Assembly (NCBI GenBank): GCA_965204705.1
Contig: OZ242006.1
Span: 4,526,001-4,590,000 of the forward strand
Length of the DNA: 64,000 bases
Source of the DNA: Bin5 sp965204705
Lineage (GTDB): Bacteria; Chloroflexota; Anaerolineae; Caldilineales; Caldilineaceae
Direction of reading: 5' to 3'
Shown here: one piece after another, positions 1-7,984 of the stretch
How positions within the stretch are numbered: position 1 is the first letter of the stretch
Layout: every line of letters starts with the position of its first letter
The notes under the pieces: model-generated
What the model was told of the DNA's origin: nothing
Seen by the model: the letters and a program-made list of their open reading frames with translations, nothing else
Database searches by the model: none
Made by a program: the position numbers and the translations under genes

Positions 1-32
1 CCCGGCTTATGCGGGCGGAAATCTGGAAACCC

Positions 33-80
33 GAGCCCAGAGAGCGATTCCAAGTGCCCCTGGGCTCTATTTTGTGTTTT
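33..80 (+). terminator. Probable intrinsic terminator of a gene left of the window
   Basis: GAGCCCAG at 33-40 pairs with CTGGGCTC at 60-67 around a 19-base loop, and the stem is followed by TATTTTGTGTTTT. The long loop makes it imperfect, but the T-rich tail fits the end of a plus-strand transcript that starts outside the window. The remaining bases 81-198 show no gene. Confidence 0.4.
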
Positions 81-198
81 CTGCCTACAGGGAAGGGACA
101 GAAGACGGCATGAAGTCTAGGCCAAACGCCAATTCAGGTTTAGTGGCACATAGAATCATAGCACACGCAAAAAAGCAGGGCAAGCAGTTTTGGATTTT

Positions 199-521
199 GG
201 GTGCAGTTCATATTTGGGGTGAGAGTGGGCAGGCACAAGGCCTGCCCCTACCGTGGTCACGGCGGACGGCTTCGCGGCACGACGTGGGTGGGCGACCGGC
301 GGCACAGACAGTACGCCGGCGGAGTGGCGCCAACGTGGCATGGTGTAGGGGGGGCGTTGCGGGGGGAGTCCCCCCGCACAAGGGAGGGCCGAAGGCCCGA
401 CCGCACAAATGCGAGGAGCGAGTGACACCGTCTGTTCTACTGGAAAGTGCAACTTGAAAAGACCGTGGCCTGGTTGCTACAAGAGGTGTAAGAAATTTCA
501 CCCCAAATCTGGATTGCACCC
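199..521. mobile_element. MITE-like element, copy 1 (complete)
   Basis: The left end GGGTGCAGTTCA...TTTGGGGTGA (199-222) is an inverted repeat of the right end TCACCCC...TTGCACCC (498-521), with about 3 mismatches in 24 bp. The interior carries the AAGGCCTGCCCCTACC block, then GGCGCCAACGTGGCATGG, then a GGGGGGAGTCCCCCC palindrome, then GGGAGGGCCGAAGGCCC. Similar blocks recur at 9933, 38337, 57578 and 63915. Flanks TGGATTTT (191-198) and TGAATTTT (522-529) could be a decayed target duplication. No transposase is encoded. The ORFs across it (for example 74-457) are artefacts of the repeat. Confidence 0.75.
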
Positions 522-561
522 TGAATTTTGGTGTGTGCCAGTTTCTTGGGGGTGGTTGTCC

Positions 562-602
562 GGAGCAGGATTTGCTGGATTTTTTGGGGATTTTCAGGAT
601 GG
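562..602. repeat. GGATTTNCA-type short repeat
   Basis: The stretch GGAGCAGGATTTGCTGGAT followed by GGGGATTTTCAGGAT is an imperfect run of a 9-bp GGATTTTCA motif. The same motif occurs in a longer form at 57292-57400, also next to a MITE-like fragment. Confidence 0.5.
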
Positions 603-630
603 TAGCCGATGGAGGGGGGCTACTCACTGA

Positions 631-859
631 GGGGCACGGGCACCGACAAGGGGCGTCCCTACGGGCGGCTGACTGGGCACACACTAGGGATGCCCCTACG
701 GGAATGAGCCAGGGCACCCACTAGGGATGCCCCTACGGGAATGAGCCAGGGCACCCACTAGGGGTGCCCCTACGGAGGTGAGCCAGGGCACCCACAAGGG
801 GCGCCCCTACGGGGGGAGCCGGGGCACCCACCAGGGGCGCCCCTACGGGGGTTGGCGGG
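631..859. repeat. Tandem array of ~37-bp hairpin units (block 1)
   Basis: About six units, starting near 638, 675, 712, 749, 786 and 822, share the form GGGCACCCACTAGGGATGCC followed by CCTACGG and a variable linker. Each unit can fold, because GGGGCACC pairs with GGTGCCCC. The array lies just upstream of the beta-propeller gene, and a sister array (2412-2591) lies downstream. Single units occur near 10546 and 57434. It is not a CRISPR: the units are contiguous and the variable part is only a few bases. Confidence 0.75.
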
Positions 860-982
860 GAAGTCGGGGTTATCGTAAGAGAACGGTCCGAAAAGGTTCC
901 GACAGATGGCCGGAAGATTGTCTGGGGCGGGCGTAGAATCATGTCATCAGAAGTTTGAGGCGATGTTTTAGGAGGAAAGGCC

Positions 983-2203
983 ATGATACTACGAATACTT
1001 TTGACAGGGACGACGTTGGTGCTGCTGGCCCTGGTGGCTTCAGTTGGCGCGGCGGCAGGCTCCGGGCCGAGGAGCATCTCGATTACCGAGTTGGAGAACG
1101 TACGCGCTTATGCGGCGGCCGCGCAGGTGGACGGGCGCAGCTATGCGGTAGATGACGGACGGCTCTATGCGGGGGTCAACGGGGCCTGGGAGCAGTTGCC
1201 GACGCCGCGCGGTGTGATCGTGAACGCTGTTGCGGTGGACCGGTTGGAGCCTGAAAATGTGTTCATCGGCGCGGCAAACAGGCCCAGCGTATTCGTTTCG
1301 CGCGACGGCGGTGGGCGGTGGAGGGAGTTCCCGTTGGACGCGGAAGATATTGGCGGCGTTACCGCCGTGGCGTTCGACGCGTTCAACCGGCTGCTGTATG
1401 CGGGCACGTTTTCGGATGGCGTCTACCGGCTGCGGGACATCGGAGCGGGGCCAGGACGGGGTTTGGCCGCGAGCGGACAGTTGCTGTTGGAGGCGCCGGT
1501 GCTGGAGATCGCGGCAGACAGCACAGGGGCGGGGCTGGCTTTTGTGCGCACGCCGAAAAAGCTCTATCGGGCTGAGGCTTATGGTCTGCGGTGGGTCGTC
1601 GTTGACGGACTGCCCGGCCCGGCGACTGCCGTTGCGGTTAGCGACGTGTCGCCGCCGCGAGTCTATGCAGGTACGGCAGGCGGGGGCGTGCTTGTGAGCC
1701 GCGACGGCGCGATGTGGCGGCCGGTCAATCAGGGGCTGGACGGGATGGATGACGGCCGGCTTGTGATCAGCGACGTGGCGGTGGATCCGGCACAGCCGGA
1801 GGTTCTGTTTGCGGCGACGGGCGTTTCGGACAAGGACGAACTGCAGGGATTGTCCGGCAGGGTGGCAGTGAGCATCGACGGGGGCGACCACTGGGAGAGT
1901 TTGGCGGAGCTGGAGCAGGCGCAAGTGGCAGAACTGTTACCAGTGACCGGTCAGAGTGGGCTGGTATACGTGCTTACAACGGCCAGCCGAACACCGCTTG
2001 CGGTAGGCGAGGAACCACGGGTGGAGATGCTCGCAGGCAGCGGGTTGCCCGAAAGAGGTCTTAGAAGCCCCGGCCTGCTGGCCTGGATTCTGGCAGGGCA
2101 TTCCGGCGTTGCGCTGGTAATTCTGGGTGTGAGCGAGTTCAGAGCAGGAGGGCGACGGAGAGTCGGAACGGGTTACGAGATGCGAGCTGTTCAGGCCGGC
2201 TGA
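983..2203 (+). CDS. Exported, membrane-anchored beta-propeller (BNR/Asp-box-like) protein
   Basis: The 406-residue product starts with a hydrophobic signal peptide (about residues 3-25, ending in an Ala-rich region). It then carries repeated VFVSRDGGGRWRE, VLVSRDGAMWRPV and VAVSIDGGDHW segments, which are Asp-box (S-x-D-x-G-x-x-W) turns of a sialidase/VPS10-like propeller. A single hydrophobic segment near residues 367-385 probably anchors the C-terminus, followed by a short basic tail. This points to an extracytoplasmic binding or scaffold role; no catalytic residues were recognised. GGAGG at about 971-975 supports the 983 start. Both flanks hold hairpin-unit arrays. The exact function is unknown. 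Confidence 0.8.
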   Translation: MILRILLTGTTLVLLALVASVGAAAGSGPRSISITELENVRAYAAAAQVDGRSYAVDDGRLYAGVNGAWEQLPTPRGVIVNAVAVDRLEPENVFIGAANRPSVFVSRDGGGRWREFPLDAEDIGGVTAVAFDAFNRLLYAGTFSDGVYRLRDIGAGPGRGLAASGQLLLEAPVLEIAADSTGAGLAFVRTPKKLYRAEAYGLRWVVVDGLPGPATAVAVSDVSPPRVYAGTAGGGVLVSRDGAMWRPVNQGLDGMDDGRLVISDVAVDPAQPEVLFAATGVSDKDELQGLSGRVAVSIDGGDHWESLAELEQAQVAELLPVTGQSGLVYVLTTASRTPLAVGEEPRVEMLAGSGLPERGLRSPGLLAWILAGHSGVALVILGVSEFRAGGRRRVGTGYEMRAVQAG

Positions 2204-2411
2204 AGCGGATGACCCGTCACGTTTCAGGTAAGGGGATTTCGGTCCTTGCGGCAGCAGTGTGAAGGCGCCCGCTCCCCCGTGGGCGTCTTCGGAATCTTCA
2301 GTGCAGTTGGATTCAGTGGTTCGGTGGCGGAAGGGCGTCGTTTCCTGATGCTGACGAGGTGTAGTTCAGGGGTGCTGACGGTTGTATGAACTGAGACGTG
2401 CAGCAACCAAC

Positions 2412-2591
2412 AGGGCACCCTCTAGGGGGCCCCTACGGGCGGCAGGCCAGGGCACCCACTAGGAATGCCCCTACGGGCGGCAGGCCAGGGCACCCACTAG
2501 GGATGCCCCTACGGGCGGCAGGCCAGGGCACCCACTAGGAATGCCCCTACGGGCGGCAGGCCAGGGCACCCACTAGGGGCGCCCCTACGGT
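2412..2591. repeat. Tandem array of 37-38-bp hairpin units (block 2)
   Basis: Five units begin with AGGGCACC near 2412, 2449, 2487, 2525 and 2563 and are separated by a nearly invariant CTACGGGCGGCAGGCC linker. They are more homogeneous than block 1, so this array probably expanded more recently. It lies between the convergent beta-propeller and zinc-finger genes. Sequence around it (2204-2411 and 2592-2747) shows no gene. Confidence 0.8.
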
Positions 2592-2747
2592 AGGGATGGT
2601 TATTCTTGGAGAATCGTAAGCGACGCTCGATCCAGCTTGCGTACCTCTAGCAGAGAGTTTGGGCGGCCGCAATTCCATCCCGGAATTGGGGCAGGCGGGA
2701 AGCTGCGTACAACTTGAATCGATACTGGGGCGGTTGCCCGGGGTGCG

Positions 2748-3509
2748 CTAACGCAGCTGCGGAAAAGCTGAGGCGATGGTCAGACCGGCGAAGAGGAGCA
2801 GCATCAGGAAGGCGCGGCCGCCTGAGAGGAGGAACAGAAGCGCCCACGGCGCCACGCCCAGAATTATGCCAGTAATGGCCATGTGGGGCAGGTTGCGGCC
2901 GCGACGGTTGCCGACTGCGCGTCGAATGACGCGAGCCACAAGCGTTCCGGCTCCGGAGCCGATAATGAAAGCGATGAAGAATCCGAAAAAGCCGATACTG
3001 CCGAGCAGAAAGCCAACGATGGGGGCGACGATCAAGGTAAGGACAAAGCCAACGGCAAGGGCAACGATGTTATCCCGACCCAGGGCATTAAAGTAGATGT
3101 TCTGCTGCTCGCGGACGCATTGGTTGCAACGGTAGCCGACGGGGGTACGGACGGCGCAGGCGATGCAGATGGGTTTGCCGCACTTGTTGCAGCGCAGGAG
3201 TGTTTCGCGATCCGGGTGATTGGCGCAGGTCAGGCTTTGCGGTTCGCCGTCGCTGCCTACCTGGATGGGGGCGGGTCTGCCGTCGTAGATGGCACGGCGG
3301 GCGGGATCACCGAGGATTTCGTAGGCTTTTTCGATGGCGGCCAGCTTTTGCTCGGCGTAGGCCCGGTCTGCGGCGGATTCCAGCGTCTCGGGCTGGTAGA
3401 GTTTTTGCAGCCGAGTGTACTGCTGCGCGATCTCTTCTTGATCGGCATCTACGCGCAGGTCGAGGGTACGGTAAAGCTCCTTATCGGATTGGTTGGATGC
3501 GTCTGCCAT
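2748..3509 (-). CDS. J-domain-like and B-box zinc-finger membrane protein
   Basis: This 253-residue protein opens with a J-like helical domain (about 10-75, ending YEILGDPARRAIYDGR). The HPD tripeptide needed to stimulate DnaK is replaced by YQPE, so classical Hsp40 activity is doubtful. A zinc finger follows (about 94-135: CANHPD...CNKC...CIAC...CNQC), resembling those at the N-terminus of some bacterial rhomboid-like proteins. Four hydrophobic segments occupy about residues 150-250. It probably acts as a membrane-associated adaptor. The gene lies downstream of nadK on the same strand with a 64-bp gap. Confidence 0.75.
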   Translation of the reverse strand: MADASNQSDKELYRTLDLRVDADQEEIAQQYTRLQKLYQPETLESAADRAYAEQKLAAIEKAYEILGDPARRAIYDGRPAPIQVGSDGEPQSLTCANHPDRETLLRCNKCGKPICIACAVRTPVGYRCNQCVREQQNIYFNALGRDNIVALAVGFVLTLIVAPIVGFLLGSIGFFGFFIAFIIGSGAGTLVARVIRRAVGNRRGRNLPHMAITGIILGVAPWALLFLLSGGRAFLMLLLFAGLTIASAFPQLR

Positions 3510-3573
3510 CGGGTTTCGCTTTCTACTATGTCACGGGCCGCCGGCTAGGGGCGCAGAGTGAGCGTCACGCAGT

Positions 3574-4440
3574 TTATTTCAGCTTGTCCATCAGGGTCTG
3601 GTAGAAGTAGCTGCGCGGGCGAAGTCGAATGAAGCGGGCCTGGTAGGGGCTGCTGTCGACGACGATTTCGTCCGAGTCGTCGACTTCGACTTCGAACTGA
3701 CCGTCGACGGTGAGCATGGCGGAGTGGTCGCTGTAGACGCGCAGTCTCACTTCGGTGCCTTCGGAGAGGACGACTGCCCGGTCCATGCTCATGTGAGGGG
3801 CGACGGGGATCACGAGGATATTGCGCAGGTCCGGCGGCAGGATGGGCCCGCCGGCTGCGAGGGCGTAGGCGGTGCTGCCGGTGGCGGTACTGACGATAAG
3901 GCCGTCGCAGGTATAGGTGGTCAGGTAACCGCCGTCGAGATTGGCACTGACGCGGACGATGCGTGCGAGGCTGCCGCGGCTGAGAACGACATCGTTGAGG
4001 GCATCGAACGTACAGCGGACAGTGCGTTCGGCGCCGTCAGGGGCGGCCTTTTCGACGATGGCTCTAACCATGAGGCGCTCTTCGATCCAGTAGTCGCCTT
4101 CGAGCAGTTTTTCCAATGGGGATGACCAGTCCTGGGGAAAGATTTCAGCCAGGAAGCCGAGCCTGCCCATTTTTACGCCCAGCATGGGTACGTTGGAGGC
4201 CGCGCCGAGCCGGGCGGCGCGCAGCATTGTGCCGTCGCCGCCGAGGGTGATCAACAGGTCGGTGTCGGGGAGTCTGGACTTGATGACTTCGGCATCCCAG
4301 GCGGAGTGGCGCCAGGTTTCAGTTACACCGGCGGTTCTCATAAACTGTTCCATCTGAGCCGCCAAGTCGAGCGATTCCGGTTTGCGCGGGTGGTGGAGGA
4401 TGCCGATGCGTTGAAAAGGGCAGTTTGCGTCGTCCGTCAT
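3574..4440 (-). CDS. nadK: NAD kinase
   Basis: This enzyme phosphorylates NAD to NADP using ATP or polyphosphate in the cytosol. The 288-residue length is normal. The nucleotide-binding GGDGTMLR motif is at residues 67-74, the conserved NDVV segment follows in the middle, and the glycine-rich STATGSTAYALAAGGP motif binds NAD. The gene is divergent from the phosphoesterase gene at 4560 and heads a probable two-gene unit with the J-like/zinc-finger gene. Confidence 0.95.
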   Translation of the reverse strand: MTDDANCPFQRIGILHHPRKPESLDLAAQMEQFMRTAGVTETWRHSAWDAEVIKSRLPDTDLLITLGGDGTMLRAARLGAASNVPMLGVKMGRLGFLAEIFPQDWSSPLEKLLEGDYWIEERLMVRAIVEKAAPDGAERTVRCTFDALNDVVLSRGSLARIVRVSANLDGGYLTTYTCDGLIVSTATGSTAYALAAGGPILPPDLRNILVIPVAPHMSMDRAVVLSEGTEVRLRVYSDHSAMLTVDGQFEVEVDDSDEIVVDSSPYQARFIRLRPRSYFYQTLMDKLK

Positions 4441-4492
4441 GTCAGTTCATCTTTCGCAAACGAATTGGTGCAGGAATGGCTAATTGTATCGA

Positions 4493-4510
4493 TATGTGTA
4501 TATTCACATA
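4493..4510. promoter_or_regulatory. Palindrome in the nadK/phosphoesterase divergent region
   Basis: TATGTG-N6-CACATA is a perfect inverted repeat in an AT-rich patch of an otherwise GC-rich region, between two divergent genes. It could be an operator for a dimeric regulator or part of the nadK promoter. No regulator can be assigned from sequence. Confidence 0.35.
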
Positions 4511-4524
4511 ATACATGTGACCGT

Positions 4525-4553
4525 TTGAGGTCAAATCCGGCCTGTGTTAGTAT
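4525..4553 (+). promoter_or_regulatory. Promoter of the metallophosphoesterase gene, probably leaderless
   Basis: TTGAGG (4525-4530), a 17-bp spacer and TAGTAT (4548-4553) fit a housekeeping promoter. The ATG at 4560 is 7 bases past the -10 box and no Shine-Dalgarno sequence is visible, so the transcript would start at or next to the start codon. Confidence 0.5.
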
Positions 4554-4559
4554 GCGAAT

Positions 4560-5354
4560 ATGCGCGTATTGATCATTTCCGATATTCACGCAAATTTTGT
4601 CGCCCTGGAAACGGTGATGACCGATGCTGCGGACCGTTTCGATGCGATCTGGTGTTTGGGCGACGTGGTCGGTTACGGACCGGCGCCGAATGAGTGCGTC
4701 GACTTTGTCCGGGCCGAGGCGGACCTGTGTGTGATCGGCAACCATGATTGGGCCGTGTTGGGGCGACCTGGGTTGGATATCAGGTATTTCAACCCCTTAG
4801 CGCGGGCGGCCGTTGAATGGACGCAAGGCGAGCTAAACGAAACAAGCCGCGAATTCCTCGACAGTTTACCAGCGAAACCTCTTGAACCCGAAGGCGCGGA
4901 CAGTTTGATGATCACGCACGCGAGCCCACGCGAGCCGGTATCGGAATATGTACAGTCGCCGGAGATCGCTTTGGAAAACTTTGCCCATTTTGAGACGAAA
5001 ATGTGTCTGGTGGGTCACACTCACAAACCGGCCATCTACCGCTGGCAGTTGAGAAAGATATTTTCGAGGCGAGGCAGTCGAAACGGCATTCCGGTGACTG
5101 TCGATTTGCTGAGGCCCTACGAAGGGCAGCGCGTGCATATAGAATTGACGGACCTGGAGCGCCTGATCCTCAATCCAGGCAGTGTGGGGCAGCCAAGGGA
5201 TAACGATCCGAGAGCAGCCTACGCTTTGCTGGACCTGGAGGCGTTGACATGGGAACAGCGCCGGGTGGCGTATCCAATCGATCTAACTCAGAGCCAGATG
5301 CGAGTTGTCGAGCTGCCGCGCCGGCTGATCGACCGCCTGACGTTTGGAAGTTAA
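4560..5354 (+). CDS. Calcineurin-like metallophosphoesterase (YfcE/MPP family)
   Basis: The 264-residue cytosolic protein shows the full metal-binding series of the family: SDIHAN near the N-terminus, GDVVGYG, GNHDWA, a central THASP and GHTHKP, followed by NPGSVGQPRD. This is the single-domain phosphodiesterase type often annotated YfcE-like. It hydrolyses phosphodiesters with a dinuclear Mn/Fe centre, and the natural substrate cannot be told from sequence. It is a single-gene unit and converges on the cNMP/PH protein gene. Confidence 0.9.
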   Translation: MRVLIISDIHANFVALETVMTDAADRFDAIWCLGDVVGYGPAPNECVDFVRAEADLCVIGNHDWAVLGRPGLDIRYFNPLARAAVEWTQGELNETSREFLDSLPAKPLEPEGADSLMITHASPREPVSEYVQSPEIALENFAHFETKMCLVGHTHKPAIYRWQLRKIFSRRGSRNGIPVTVDLLRPYEGQRVHIELTDLERLILNPGSVGQPRDNDPRAAYALLDLEALTWEQRRVAYPIDLTQSQMRVVELPRRLIDRLTFGS

Positions 5355-5448
5355 GGTACGTTGATACACCAAGGCGGGTACGAAGAGCAGTCCAGAACGA
5401 TTTCCCTCTCTTTGGCGTAACTACTCTACGATTTTTTCCGCCAGTTCG

Positions 5449-7971
5449 TCACTCCTCATTTCTGGCTTGACCCGTTTCCAACCGATTGTACATTTCGAAC
5501 CAGTCGGGCAGGTCCTTGCTGCGGTCGTGGGCTTTACGCCGTTCGTCCTCCCGCCGCCATGCGATCATCCTGCGAGTGATCTCTTCTTTGACTGTTCTGG
5601 GGTTGGGAACGTGGTCGAAGGTGAATGCGCCTTCGCCGGCGGCAGTCTGAACGATGATGTTACCGAAATTCAGCATCACCTTCAGCGGTGAGTTCATTTC
5701 GAGGCGGATGTCCTGGATGTCGCTGAGCTGGGCTTCACGGCGCTGTTCGCTGAGAAAGAGCGGCAGCTTCTCAATGTCGATGATTCTGTCTTCGGTCACA
5801 GTGTAGGTGTCATTCCACCAGTCGGCCACGGCCCAGAGGATCCAGCCCAGGGTGGCGAGAGTCACCAGCCCACCTGACAGCAGGAGAATCTGGGCGTCCA
5901 GGCTGGCCTGGAGCTGCTGCAACAAGGCAACGGAGGAGAAACCACCGGCCAGAAAGAGGAGCTCAAACAGAAGGAGCAGACCGGGAAGAGCAATCTGGAC
6001 TAGGAGAATCCACCAGTGCTTGTGCCAGACGATTCGTTCTGTGGACTCCCATTCGAGTGAGCTGTCGACGGAAATCAGACGGCGCAGTTTTTGCCAAAGG
6101 TCCGGCACTGCAGCGGTGTCATCGGAGGTGGAGGGCACCAGATCGGTGTGCACCCGGCTTGGCAGGTCAACGGTAAGGCCGAGACGATTCTCGAGGGCGT
6201 TCTGGATGTCCAGCTTGTTTTCGGCGCTGGACCGTTGCTGGGACAGGCTGCGGTGGTGAAAGATGGCTGTTCGGAGGCTGTCCGGGTGGGCGACGGTATC
6301 GAAGTCGATGGAGCCGGTTGTGCCGGCGGTGTAGACGGACAGGGTGCCGAAATTGAAGAGATTGCCCCAGAAAGTTGTGGCCACGTCTACGCGCTGGATC
6401 TGTTCCAGCAGGGCTTCCTGTCGATGCTCACTGAAAAAGATGACTTTGTCCTGCTGGATGACGCGCCGGTTGGTAACGATAAAGTAGTCGTTCAGGTAGT
6501 TGAGAAATCCCCAGACGAGTGACAGGACGACAAGGAGCGCGCCGATTCCCAGGCCGACCCAGAGGGGGAAACCGAGAAAGGAGAGCAGCCACATAAGGCC
6601 GGCGCTGGCAAGGATGGCGAGGGCGGCGGCCTTGGTCTGGCCGATCAGGGCCAGCCAGTGACGCAGATGCAGGTTGACCAAGAGCTCATCTTTGCGCAGC
6701 CAGGGATAGTCCTGCCGCTTTTCTTGATCGTCGTCGTCTGACTGTTGGGGCAGGCGGGCGGCGATTTTGTCTGCAGTGTCGGGGCCGCAGATTTGCCCGA
6801 AGCGCTGGTAGTCCTGCCGGTGGAGCCGCAGCCAGAGGCTGCCGGGTTCGGATTCGACGGTCAGCTCGACTGGTGTGGGGGCAAGGAGAGCGGTCTCGTT
6901 GAAGGTTACGATGCCGCGCACCGGCGCGCGCGGCAGGGCGCGGTTTTCTTCGTCGAGTGCGCTGAGGACGGCGCGGCTGTTTTCCAGCAGGATCCACATG
7001 CTGTCGGCGCTGTCCCCCTGTTGCATTATCGGATGGTACTGGGGGATGCGGTAGAAGCTGCAGAAGCCGGCCAGCTGGATCTGTTCGTGGGGCGTCAGCC
7101 CGGCAAAGATGGAGACTGCACTGATGGTTTTGGCAGGCAGCAGCTGGATTTCCGGTTCTATCGCCTGCGGGAAGCGGCGGCCGACCTGTCGGACCGTTTT
7201 CCAGGGCAACTCGTAGACGGTCGTCTCGGATTTGGCTTCGGCCCAGTGGCCGTATTTGTCCCGGGCCGCGTTATTGGTTACGCCGACACTGCCTGGAAAG
7301 CCAAAGGAGCCGCCGGTGCCCAACAGAAGGCGGTTGTCGGTCCTGCGGGGATGATAGAGTTCGACCTGCCCCTGGGCAATGAGATAGATTGTGCTCGGGA
7401 CCTGGTTCTGCGTATATAGGACTGTGCCGGCCTTGACTGTCTGGCTGCGGAGCTCGTCGGCCAGGAAGCCGAGAGTGGCCATATCGACGTCGGCGAGCAG
7501 GGGAATGGTCCGCAGACGATTGACCATGGCCTGGTAGGCCGTCTGCTGGTGAGCGGTGGGATAGCGGTAGAGGAGTCGTTCGACTGTGGACCGTTCGATG
7601 CAAAGGGCTGAAACGGCGTTTTCGGCGGTGGCAGTGCTAATGTAGGTGAGGCTGAAGGTCAACTCATAGCGGCCAAGAATATCGCCGGCGATGGCGACGC
7701 GGTCGAGAGTGTCTTCGGCGCCGGCCTGGGTTGTGTCCTTGCGGGAGACGCGGACGGATCCGCTGAGGATGAAGAAAAGGTACTCGGCGGCATCATCCTG
7801 CCGGGTCAGTTCCTCGCCGGGGGAGAAGTCGATTACGAGGGAGTTGGATTGGAGGAGATCGGCGATTTCCTCCAAAGGTAGGCCCTTCAGGTAGAGAAGA
7901 GATTGAAGCAGCGCCAAAGTTGGAGGCGTGCCGACAAAGCGGGCGAGGCCGGCCTGGCTGCCGCTGTTCAT
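5449..7971 (-). CDS. Large membrane protein with cNMP-binding-like and two bacterial PH-like domains
   Basis: In this 840-residue protein, residues 40-140, 155-260 and about 290-400 each look like a cyclic-nucleotide-binding (CRP-type) beta-roll; for example FSPGEELTRQDDAAEYLFFI is in the first. Two transmembrane pairs follow (about 440-500 and 655-715). Each pair leads into a bacterial PH-like (YdbS/bPH2) domain containing YFIVTNRRVIQQ or YTVTEDRIIDIEK. It is probably a membrane protein that couples ligand sensing to an unknown output; no enzymatic domain was recognised. The 3' end converges on the phosphoesterase gene. It is 13 bp downstream of uvrC, so the two may be cotranscribed. Confidence 0.8.
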   Translation of the reverse strand: MNSGSQAGLARFVGTPPTLALLQSLLYLKGLPLEEIADLLQSNSLVIDFSPGEELTRQDDAAEYLFFILSGSVRVSRKDTTQAGAEDTLDRVAIAGDILGRYELTFSLTYISTATAENAVSALCIERSTVERLLYRYPTAHQQTAYQAMVNRLRTIPLLADVDMATLGFLADELRSQTVKAGTVLYTQNQVPSTIYLIAQGQVELYHPRRTDNRLLLGTGGSFGFPGSVGVTNNAARDKYGHWAEAKSETTVYELPWKTVRQVGRRFPQAIEPEIQLLPAKTISAVSIFAGLTPHEQIQLAGFCSFYRIPQYHPIMQQGDSADSMWILLENSRAVLSALDEENRALPRAPVRGIVTFNETALLAPTPVELTVESEPGSLWLRLHRQDYQRFGQICGPDTADKIAARLPQQSDDDDQEKRQDYPWLRKDELLVNLHLRHWLALIGQTKAAALAILASAGLMWLLSFLGFPLWVGLGIGALLVVLSLVWGFLNYLNDYFIVTNRRVIQQDKVIFFSEHRQEALLEQIQRVDVATTFWGNLFNFGTLSVYTAGTTGSIDFDTVAHPDSLRTAIFHHRSLSQQRSSAENKLDIQNALENRLGLTVDLPSRVHTDLVPSTSDDTAAVPDLWQKLRRLISVDSSLEWESTERIVWHKHWWILLVQIALPGLLLLFELLFLAGGFSSVALLQQLQASLDAQILLLSGGLVTLATLGWILWAVADWWNDTYTVTEDRIIDIEKLPLFLSEQRREAQLSDIQDIRLEMNSPLKVMLNFGNIIVQTAAGEGAFTFDHVPNPRTVKEEITRRMIAWRREDERRKAHDRSKDLPDWFEMYNRLETGQARNEE

Positions 7972-7984
7972 TGCAGGTACCCCT

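Noticed and set aside
74..457. 127-residue ORF and its overlapping frames at the start of the window
   Set aside because: It lies within or around the MITE-like element, the same peptide recurs at other element copies (for example near 9860-10255 and 38339-38704), and it has no protein-family similarity.
631..859. CRISPR array
   Set aside because: Units are contiguous with only a few variable bases, spacers are not present, and no cas genes lie nearby.
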